Below, one piece after another: positions 1-9,943 of a DNA stretch of 64,000 nt. The stretch covers positions 71,553 to 135,552 of the forward strand of contig MEHQ01000566.1 in assembly GCA_008828725.1 (NCBI GenBank), in the 5' to 3' direction. A model generated the notes under the pieces. It was not told the DNA's origin. It made no database searches and saw only the letters and a list, made by a program, of their open reading frames with translations. Source of the DNA: Saccharina japonica (lineage: Eukaryota > Sar > Phaeophyceae > Laminariales > Laminariaceae). How positions within the stretch are numbered: position 1 is the first letter of the stretch; each line of letters begins with the position of its first letter. The position numbers were made by a program, and so were the translations under genes.

Positions 1-53
1 CAGTCTACGGCCAACCCAAGGGCGCTACGAAGCAACCAAGACTCGCACGCCGT

Positions 54-1610
54 TTGATTGGTGGATACAGACGAAAAATAACGACCAGTGATGAAACAAC
101 GGCCAGTCACTTTCCACTCAACAAAAGCCACCACCAGCAACCAGGAGAGCCGCGGTCTATTTGGTGGGTTATACAGACGAAAACAAACAACGACCAGTGC
201 TCAAACAACGACCGCTTGAAATCAACAAAGTCCGCCAGCAATCAGAAGAGCCGCGATTTATTGGGAATAGATAAAACAACTAACGACCAGCGCTCGAAAC
301 AACGACCACTTTTTAATCAACAAAAGCCACCACCAGCAACCAGGAAAGCCGCGGTCTATTTGGTGGGTTATACAGACGAAAACAAACAACGACCAGTGCT
401 CGAACAACGACCACTTGAAAATCAACAAAGTCCGCCAGCAACCAGAAGAGCCGCGATTTGTTGGGAATAGATAAAACAACTAACGACCAGCGCTCAAAAC
501 AACAACCACTTTTCATCAACAAAAGCCACCACTAGCAACCAAGAGCCGCGGTTGATCGGTGGGTAGTGGGTAGATGAAACAAACAACGACCAGTGCTCGA
601 ACAACGACCACTTGAAAATCAACAAAAGTCCGTCAGCAACCAGAAGAGCCGCGATTTGTTGGGAATAGATAAAACAACTAACGACCAGCGCTCAAAACAA
701 CAACCACTTTTCAATCAACAATAGCCACCACCAGCAACCAAGAGCCGCGGTTGATCGGTGGGTAGTGGGTAGATGAAACAAACAACGACCAGTGCTCAAA
801 CAACGACCAGGTGAAAATCAACAAAAGTCCGCCAGCAACCAGAAGAGCCGCGATTTGTTGGGAATATATATAACAACTAACGACCAGCGCTCAAAATAAC
901 GACCATTTTTCAATCAACAAAGGCCACCACCAGCAACCAAGAGCCGCGGTTGATCAGTGGGTAGATGAAACAAACAACGACCACTTGAAAATCAACAAAG
1001 GTCCGCTAGCAACCAGAAGAGCCGCGATTTATTGGGAATAGATATAACAACTAACGACCAGCGCCCAAAATAACGACCACTTTTCAATCAACAAAAGCCA
1101 CCACCAGCAACCAAGAGCCACGGCTGATCGGTGGGTAGATAAAAAAACAACGACCAGTGCTCGAACAACGACCACTTGAAAATCAACAAAAGTCCGCCAG
1201 CAACCAGAAGAGCCGCGATTTATTGGGAATAGATGTAACAACTAGCGACCAGTGCTCAAAACAACGACCACTTTTCAATCAACAAAAGCCACCACTAGCA
1301 ACCAAAAGCCGCGGTTGATCGGTGGGTAGTGGGCAGATGACACAAACAACGACCAGCGCTCAAACAGCGACCACTTGTCAATCCACAAAGGCCGCCAACA
1401 ACCAAGAGGCGCGGTTTGTCTTAGTGAGTATACTCGTAGATGAAACAAAAACAGTAGCGACCAGTGCTGCATAAACTACGACCGCTTTTCAACCAACAAA
1501 GGTCGCCAGCGACCACAAGCTGACGTTTATATTTGGTGGGCATCCACGAAACAAACAACGACCAGTGCTCAAAACAAAAAAAACGACCACTTTTCAATCA
1601 CCGAAGGTCG
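54..1610. repeat. ~199-bp tandem satellite
   Basis: Blocks beginning GACCAGTGCTCGAACAACGA recur near 191, 390, 589 and 789 at a period of 199-200 bp, and continue with losses to about 1600. Each unit contains two diverged ~100-bp halves, one ending AACCAGAAGAGCCGCGATTT and one ending AACCAAGAGCCGCGGT. Open frames through it are by-products of the repeat. Confidence 0.85.
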
Positions 1611-1632
1611 CCAGTCGCCAGCGCTTCATGAG

Positions 1633-1770
1633 GTGGTACTGCTGTATACAGCAATGGTCCCTCTATATTGCTGGTATGGTCCCTCTATAGTGCCGGTATG
1701 GTCCATATATAGTGCCGGTATGGTCCCTCTAGAGTGCCGGTATGCCCTCTATAATGCCGCTATGCGCCAG
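1633..1770. repeat. ~24-28-bp tandem repeat
   Basis: Degenerate copies of TATAGTGCCGGTATGGTCCC occur here, with related 'cggcactata' words on to about 1915. 1770-2320 otherwise shows no gene. Confidence 0.6.
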
Positions 1771-2319
1771 CCAAACAAAAATACCGGCACTATGGCGGTA
1801 ACCGGCACTACTCCGCACACTGCCACACTCTGGTTAACCTCACCTGGGTGCCAAGCGATTTCACAAGCACTATAGCGGGAAGGCGGCACTATACAGGGCA
1901 ACCGGCACTATATATATACGGAACCGCCCGCCGCTCCTAAAAACGCGCATACAAAAAAAAAACAAAAAAAAGCATCCCACCCTATTGCAATTGGTGGGGG
2001 GTACAAAAAAACAGTACCTACTCAAACCGGCCCGGAAATGCAAGGACCGTCCGGGTATTCAATAGATGAAAAACCCAACCAGTCTTTTACGTTTACATAA
2101 AAATATTGGCATGTTAGCTTACTTCTTTGATTTTACAGACAGAGCGGCAGTATATACAGACGGCCGCTCAAAACTACGCCAGGTACCAGGGAGCGCCTTC
2201 CGTGTTGATTTTTTTTTTTAAATGATAAAAGAAAAGGCGTGCATCTGCAGGATGAGAGAACCGGGTGGTGTCTATCAAAATCGCGTAGAGCTCTCGTGCC
2301 CCCCCCCCAAAACAACTCC

Positions 2320-2830
2320 GTCTCGCGAGGGATGCGTGGTCAATGGTCCAATGATAAGGCAAGCAAAAAACGAGTACGCCCCCCCCCCCTCTACAATGGT
2401 CAATGGTCAAATGACTACGGCAAGTAACAAATGAGTACGCCGAGACCGCCCCGCCCCCCCCCGCCACAATACGTGGTCAATGCAATACAAGACAAAGGCA
2501 AGCAACAAAAAGAGTACCCCCCCCCCTCTAACAATGGCTGGTCAATGGTCGAATGACGAAGACAAGCAACAAAACGAGTACGCCCCCCCCCACAATGCGT
2601 AGTCAATGGTCAAAGGACAAAGGCAAGCAAAAAAACAAGTACGCCCCCTCCCCCCCCCCCAATGCGTGTCAATGGTCAATGGTAAAATGACACAAGGCGG
2701 AGCAACAAAAACGAGTACCCCCCCCCCCAATGCGTGGTCAATGATGGTCAATAATCAAATAACTAAGGCAAGCAACAAAACGAGGACGCCCCCCCCCCCC
2801 CCCCCCCTCTCTCCCTCACCCCCGCCCCCC
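2320..2830 (-). repeat. Tandem array of poly(C)-ended modules
   Basis: About six to seven degenerate copies of a 60-80-bp module of the form ATGCGTGGTCAATGGTCAAA ... AGCAACAAAACGAGTAC are each closed by a run of C. The same module recurs singly or as dimers elsewhere in the window (see the poly(C)-ended copies). Confidence 0.8.
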
Positions 2831-3189
2831 CCCCCACGACCCCCGACCCACGCGTTAGCCTTGCCCGCACCGCGCCAAGTCTCTCTCCGTAACCGCGGCT
2901 CGCTTTCTCGCACGCGATGTCGCCGCCTCGACCATCCTCCCCAGCGCCCCCTCCGCCGACGCAACGCTTAGGAAACCCTCCACCTTTGCCCTCAGGGAGG
3001 CAGGAAAGGAGGCGGGATCAAGCGCCTCCAAGGTATTAGCCCTAGTAATAGTAAGTGTCGGGGGGGGGGCAGGGTAAAGGTTAGAGTTTTGCGGACTGTT
3101 TATCCAACAGTACGAGGGGATGCACTTTTCTTTTCTTTTCTTTTTTCCGGCTCAAAATATTTTCGGACCGGTTCTTGAGCTCCTTAACC

Positions 3190-3445
3190 CCCATTCAGAA
3201 CTGAAAAAAAAGAAATCCACACTAATTCCAAGTATTTTGTCACCAAATTCGTGGGACCAGTTATTAAGGGGTTATAACCCATTCAGGACTGAAAAAAATG
3301 TTCCCACACTAATTCCAAGTATTTTCCCCCAAATTCGTGGGACCAGTTATTAAGGGGTTATAACCCATTCAGGACTGAAAAAAATGTTCCCACACGAATT
3401 CCAAGTATTTTCCCCCAAATTCGTGGGAGCAGTTATTACCAGGTA
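3190..3445. repeat. Tandem copies of TTAA/CCC-type hairpin element
   Basis: Three or so ~85-bp units contain CCCATTCAGGACTGAAAAAA, CCACACTAATTCCAAGTA and GTGGGACCAGTTATTAAGGG. The same unit appears singly at 21005-21095 and 42655-42742. Confidence 0.75.
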
Positions 3446-3487
3446 AGGGGTTAAAAAGTCAGCACCTATACCGTTTTTCGTATACCA

Positions 3488-3622
3488 CTATGTCCCGAAA
3501 TATAAGCGCCGTTTTCATTTCAAAGTACTGTAAAAAATGTTGTTTATATTTCGAAATATAAGCGCCGTTTTCATTTCAAAGTACTGTAAAAAATGTTGTT
3601 TGTATTTCGGGACACAGTGGAA
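3488..3622. mobile_element. MITE-like element with GTCCCGAAATA termini and internal duplication
   Basis: It starts CCACTATGTCCCGAAATATA and ends TATTTCGGGACACAGTGG, an inverted pair. The 56-bp interior is directly duplicated. A truncated copy of the left end lies at about 33742-33770. Confidence 0.55.
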
Positions 3623-4170
3623 CGTACTGTAGTATTAGAAGTAACTATAAGCTGTCTGTGTTAACTCGCCCGGTTACTCTTTTGCTCCGTGCGGCTTCTT
3701 CGTGCTTCTTGTTTCTCTTCGTAGCATTCAAGAGTTTTTTTTGTTGTTCATGCTGCTCGTTCTTGCCCGGTGGCCCGGTGGTTACGTGCGTACCGTATAT
3801 AGGAGTAATAATAGTAGCTGGTATATACATAAAATACGAGGAACGAACGTCTGCTGTGTTTTTTCTCCTTCTTCAGCTTTTGCGGCACCCCCCGGGAAAA
3901 TTCGAGGTCAACCACAACCATCGTATATGGCATTGCATCGTCTGCTCTGCTTACTGCACTGAGCGTAGTAGTATCTCTCTCTGTGTCGTAGGTTTGTGAC
4001 CACAGAAGAACTGGTACCTCTCTAGGATGAAGAATCGGCACGGACACTGCTGGGTGTGCTGGATGTCGACGGGTATATAGAAAGGAAGGTTTAATGTGAA
4101 GAACACACACACACAACCATCCCGAAGGAGAACCTTGTACGAATTATCCATTTCTAACAGGAATACTATC

Positions 4171-4525
4171 ACGGGGGCCCCACAGTAAATACTAGTAAAC
4201 AGGACCTACGGTACAAAAACCTATATATTTACCTATTTTTACTAACAATATTTGGTCCTAGTATACCTATTTTTACTATTTTTAACAATATTTGGGGACC
4301 ATAGTAAATACTAGTAAATAGGACCTACGGTACAAAAACCTATATATTTACCTATTTTTACTAACAATATTTGGTCCTATTATACCTATTTTTACTAACA
4401 ATATTTGGGAGCCATAGTAAATACTAGTAAATAGGACCTACGGTATACACAAAAACCCTATTCATTTTCCTATTTTTACTAACAATATTTGTTTCTATTT
4501 ACTAGTGTTTACTATGGTCCCCCGT
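4171..4525. mobile_element. MITE with CGGGGGACCATAGTAAATA termini
   Basis: It begins ACGGGGGCCCCACAGTAAAT and ends TTTACTATGGTCCCCCGT, inverted copies. The interior is a tandem repeat of TAGTAAATAGGACCTACGGT with TTTTTACTAACAATATTTGG. Shorter relatives lie at 23450-23545, 14880-14915 and 47180-47200. Confidence 0.65.
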
Positions 4526-4715
4526 AAAAATAGAAAAATAGCGCGTACAAAATGAAGATCGGGTTCGCGCGAACACTTCGAAGGCAAGTTATTTTGTTAT
4601 TTTGGGGTGATACCATTGAGATAAAGGAGATCAGAAAAATGAGGCACCACCACCACCACCCCAGTGCCGTGGTGTTGCTCGATAGGGCAATGATTAGAGG
4701 GCTATTATATGGATT

Positions 4716-5075
4716 TCGTGCGGTCGAATTCTTCCAAAGCAGCCCTGTTTAATTAAGGTTGGCGTTTGGGCTTATATTTTCGTGCGGTCGAATTATTCCA
4801 AAGCAGCCCTGCTTAAGGTTGGCGTTTGGGCTTATATTTTTCGTGCGGTCGAATTATTCCAAAGCAGCCCTGCTTAAGGTTGGCGTTTGGGCTTATATTT
4901 TCGTGCGGTCGAATTCTTCCAAAGCAGCCCTGTTTAAGGTTAGCGTTTGGGCTTATATTTTCGTGCGGTCGAATTATTCCAAAGTAGCCCTGTTTAAGGT
5001 TAGCGTTTGGGCTTAAATTTTCGTGCGGTCGAATTCTTCCAAAGAAGCCCTGATTAAGTTTAGCGTTTGCGCTTA
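4716..5075. repeat. 60-64-bp tandem repeat, six copies
   Basis: Copies start at 4716, 4780, 4841, 4901, 4961 and 5021 with TCGTGCGGTCGAATTATTCC and then AAGGTTGGCGTTTGGGCTTA. High identity suggests recent expansion. Confidence 0.9.
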
Positions 5076-5128
5076 TAGGGTTCGGGTTAGAGTTCGGGTT
5101 GGAGTTAGAGTTAGCGCTGTAGGTGTTG
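5076..5128 (+). repeat. Degenerate interstitial telomere-like repeat
   Basis: The pattern GGGTTCGGGTTAGAGTTCGG continues as GTTAGAG/GTTGGAG variants of TTAGGG, directly after the 60-bp repeat array. Confidence 0.55.
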
Positions 5129-5488
5129 GGGGTTGGAGTGGAGGGCGAGGAAAGGGACCGAAGAGGAAAAGGGTGGTGGGCATGGTCAACTTTTTCCGGC
5201 CGTGCGTGCACGACGAGGGGCCCTATATACGCCGAAAAGTTACACGCCCACCGCGCGGCTACCGGCTAGTCTTATCCCCGCCGTTGCAAGCTCTGCCGAC
5301 GATATGTATTCGATCGGTGCAACATGTGGTGCCACGCTCATATAAACTCCTGCTGTAGCTCTCTACCCGGTACTATATACGTCTTAAAAAAAAAAGCGCA
5401 ATGTGGCGTTCCTTTTTTTGCTAAATTAATGAGTTACAATCCCCTATAATCGCATCCCTCTACTGCGAAATAAATGAACACGACAAAG

Positions 5489-6059
5489 CTAAGCCACAAT
5501 ACTCGTACATAGTATCAGCCGATTGCAACCAGCCGCACTATCAATACGGTACGCAGTTACTCGAAATGGCCAAAAGCCTACCAGGTACGACGCAACAACA
5601 ACAACAACAACCACCACCAATCCGCCGCGACTCAAAAAACCAACACCCCACCTGTCCCATCCCATCCCCCCGCGGTTAAGCCCAGCCGAAGCAGCTTCAG
5701 CCACACCACTCCCCCCCTCCTCCTCCTCCTCCTTGTCCTCCTCCTCTCCAGCAGGCTCAGACGGCCGAAACATGTCCCTCACCCGCTCAAGCTTGCGCTC
5801 GTCCGACAACGAATCCAGCAGGCTCGACGTGCTGGACGCGTCAGCGGAGCCCGAGCTAAGCAAAAACGCCTCCAGCGCTCGGTGGAACTCCTCGAGGATG
5901 ATGGCGGGGGGTGCTCGGGGCGGCGGCACCGCGTCGCCCAAGCACACCCTCGGCGAGTCATCGTTGTCGTCGTTGTTGTCGTTGTCGCTGCCCGCGGTGA
6001 CGGGGTCGGGCGCGGTGGAGGGGTTCGCCCGAGAGAACAGCGGCGCCAGAGGCACGGCT
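5489..6059 (-). CDS. JmjC/cupin gene last exon (uncertain 3' end)
   Basis: It joins in phase to give LRR-AVPLAPLFSRANPS. An acidic Asp/Asn stretch follows, then ILEEFHRALEAFLLSS, LLDSLSDERKLERVRDMF, and a Glu-rich and Gly-rich tail. The open frame continues through a GTT-encoded Val run and stops at 5489. Alternative donors inside the exon (for example near 5783 or 5663) could shorten it. The acceptor (CAACGAAG|A) abuts a long CCAA/GGTT minisatellite, so its upstream side has no normal pyrimidine tract. Confidence 0.5.
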
Positions 6060-9000
6060 CTTCGTTGGTTGGTTGGTTGGTCGGTTGGTGTGCCAGTTGA
6101 TTGATTGGTTGGTTGGTCCGTAGTAGGAGTCCCGTGGTTGGTTGGTTGGTTGGTTGATGTGCCGGTTGGTCGGTCGGTTGGTGTGGTCCGTAGTAGGCGT
6201 TCCGTGGTTGGTTGGTTGGTCCGAAGTAGGCGTCCCGTGGTTGGTTGGTTGGTTGGAGTGCCGGTTGGTCGGTTGGTTGGTGTACCGGTTGGTCGGTTGG
6301 TTGGTGTGTCGGTTGGTTGGTTGGTCCGTAGCAGGCGTTTCGTGGTTGGTTGGTTGGTTGGTGGGTCCGAAGTAGGAGTCCCGTGGTTGGTTGGTTGGTT
6401 GGTTGGTCCGTAGTAGGCGTTCCGTGGTTGGTTGGTTGGTGGGTGAGTTCGAAGTAGGAGTTCCGTGGTTGATTGGTTGGTTGGTTGATGTGCCGGTTGG
6501 TTGATTGGTCCGTAGTACGCGTTCCGAGGTTGGTTGGTTGATGTCCCGGTTGGTTGGTTGGTCCGTAGTAGGAGTCCCGTCGTTAATTGGTTGATGTATC
6601 GGTTGGTTGGTTGGTTGGTTGGTCCGTAGTAGGCGTTCCGTCGTTGGTTGGATGGTGTGCCGGTTGGTTGGTCCGAAGTAGGCGTTCCATGGTTGGTTGG
6701 TTGATGTGCCGGTTGGTCGGTTGGTCCGCAGTAGGCGTTCCGTGGTTGGTTGGTTGGTTGGTGTGCCGGTTGGTTGGTTGGTCCGAAGTAGGCGTTCCGT
6801 GGTTGGTTGGTTGGTTGATGTGCCGGTTGGTTGGTCGGTAGTAGGCGTTCCGTGGTTGGTTGGTTTCCCGGTTGGTTGGTTGGTAGGTAGGTAGGTAGGT
6901 AGGTAGGTGGGTTTGTTGTTGGGTGGGTTGGTTGGTAGGTGGGTCCGGAGTGGGCAGCAAAAGGGAGACCGCAGAGAACGGGGATGTCGTAAAAGGAGTT
7001 GCCAGCAAAAAAGGGAGGCCGAAGAGAACGGGGATGCCGAAAAAATAAGTTGACAGAAAAAGGGACGCGGAAGGGAACGGGGATGCCGAAAAAAAGGAGT
7101 TGACAAAAAAAGGGAAGGCGGAAGGGAAACAAACGGGAGTGTCACAAAAAAGAGTACGCAGCAAAGGGACGCGAGAAAAGAACGGGAATCACAAAAAGGC
7201 GCATGCATGCAACCGACTTTTACGAGTGGGACAAGACAAGACTATTTCACGGGAATCATAACCCAATGTGGTGTGTCAACATCAACATTAGGGGGGATGT
7301 ATGATTTTTGGGGTCCATCGTGGGTTCTGTTTGCTATGTATTACTATATATGCCCGCTCCCTTTGGAACTGGACCCACTGCTCGGGTACAAACTGATTTC
7401 ACGCGTCGAGACAGATCACAACAGATGAGATCACAACAGATATACCACGACAGATATATCACGATAGGTAGATCACGATTGATAGATCACGACAGAAAGA
7501 TCACGAAAGAAAGATCACGACAGATAGATCACGATAGATAGATCACGACATAAATATAACGACAGATATATCACGACAGCTAGATCACGACAGATAGATC
7601 ACGACAGATAGATCACGAATGAAAGTCCACGACAGATAGATAATCCAGAACCTATTCCTCGGGGCGCAGCACGGTTAGGGGGAGTATATATATATATATA
7701 TAAGCTACCATTTTTTTCACTCGTACCGAGTTTGGGCCCACTCGTATGTGAAAAGCGGACTTAAAAAGACTCTGTCGACGCAGCGTGAAACAAAACACTG
7801 CGTATCGCGGGGCCCCGAAAACACGCACAAAGGCTTACGACCGCATAGAAAGAGCATAGCCCTTCGCGCGAGCGGCTCCCAAGTCGCTGACAACAGAGGC
7901 CCCAAAAGTGAACTACAGCAACTTCCTATATACCGTGACGTCCATTGCAAGGCCGCCTCACAAGCGGTTCTTAGCAGGACAACATAGCTCGGCCTTCATG
8001 CGACTCGCAAAACAACTTCAGGTTTCGCTTCGCGCTCGGCGCAAGCAAATCAATGTCTGCCCCTGGTCGATGAAAAATCCCGACATGCTCCGTCCTGGCA
8101 TTGTAGGAATGCGAGGGTCTATGGTCATACGACTACGGCCATGCATGACAAAAGCGACGAATGAGTACACCCCCCCCCCCCCCCCCCCCCTATCGTATTA
8201 ATAGCAGCCTTGCTTCACGCAGTGTGTCTCGGATGCGCGTAGGCAGGGCTACCTAAACACATAACCCGCTCACCTTCGCAGGCGCGCGTCTCGAGAGGCG
8301 GTGTCGTGCAGCCACAGGTGCAGCAGCTGCAGCCACGGAAAAATAGCTTCCGCCTCCTCCCCTTCGGTGGAACTCCCGGAGCCATCTCGTTCGCCTATTT
8401 GCGTCCTTCCCTTGGGTTTCTTAAAGCGGGAGTCAAGCGGACAGGGGGCGGGGCGGGGGGGGCAGGGGACAGCAGCGGGACAGTGAGGCAAGCATGCCAT
8501 GTTTATATGTATGTACGAAAAAAAAAAAAAAAAAAACGTAAAAAAAAAAACGAAAGAGAGCACGATCGTTTCGTTGCCAGTGCTCTGTCACAAACAAAAA
8601 AACAAAAAAAACATGGAAACAAAAAAGACAAAAAAACAAACAAAGAAAACAAACAAACATATCCTCTCGCCCTTTCCTGGCTAAGCCCGAACAAGTCCGG
8701 GGGTTTCGCGGCTGTCACCTCCAGTGCAAGGTGCACCAATGACTTTCAACTTCATATCAAGTATATCATACGTGCTGGAGGTTGCCAGCACTCTAAAAAA
8801 AAAAAAAATTAGAAAAACAAAACATGAAAAAAACGATGAAAACAAAATACAGACACACAGACGATGGTGGTGTGGCGTTGCTACACTCTCGGGGGTCAGC
8901 AACGAAAACAAAAAAAAAAGTGGCCCTGCCGAGGTGACAGGAATGACTTGAAGGACTATAGTGATAACAAGGCGGTACCATCTACTGTAGATAGGGGACA

Positions 9001-9905
9001 GGACCTGGCACTCACACTCAACACAAAAAACACAAACATACATACGTCGTATACACCAGGTACTCTCACTTTTTCCTTCCTCGTGAGGCCGAACAACTCC
9101 GGGTGGCTCGCGGCTGCGACCTCGAGAGCATGGTGAAGCAACGACTCGTACGTGCCGGAGAGAGCCGACTCGACTCCGAACGTCACGTGGATGGAGGGCT
9201 CCTTGGCGCCTCGCGATCTGCCGCCAGCATCCGCATTAGTCCGTGTCCCGTTCACTGCCGCCTCGTGAGGCCAGCCCCTGCAGGCACAAGAGACAACCAT
9301 TCGTACCGAGTAAAAGTTTCAGGGTGGGCGGGGCGGGGAGGGGGGGGGGTACTCATTATCATGCATGGCCGTAGTCGTATGTATGATCATAGACCCTCGC
9401 ATCCCTACAATGCCGGGACGGAGCACGTCGGGTTTTCGCCGACCAGGCGGAGGGTAGGGGGGGGGGGGGGGCGCGGGGGGGGGGGGGGGCGCGGGGGGGG
9501 GGGGGGGCGCGGGGGGGGGGGGGGGCGCGGGGGGGGGGGGGGGCGCGGGGGGGGGGGGGGGCGCGGGGGGGGGGGGGGGCGCGGGGGGGGGGGGGGGCGC
9601 GGGGGGGGGGGGGGGCGCGGGGGGGGGGGGGGGCGCGGGGGGGGGGGGGGGCGCGGGGGGGGGGGGGGGCGCGGGGGGGGGGGGGGGCGCGGGGGGGGGG
9701 GGGGGCGCGGGGGGGGGGGGGGGCGCGGGGGGGGGGGGGGGCGCGGGGGGGGGGGGGGGCGCGGGGGGGGGGGGGGGCGCGGGGGGGGGGGGGGGCGCGG
9801 GGGGGGGGGGGGGCGCGGGGGGGGGGGGGGGCGCGGGGGGGGGGGGGGGCGCGGGGGGGGGGGGGGGCGCGGGGGGGGGGGGGGGCGCGGGGGGGGGGGG
9901 GGGCG

Positions 9906-9943
<38 letters not shown>

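Noticed and set aside
5489..7208. Long minus-strand frames of 416-547 codons rich in Asn-Gln-Pro-Thr
   Set aside because: They are translations of a CCAA/GGTT minisatellite that keeps several frames open. Only the part below 6059 is kept as an exon.
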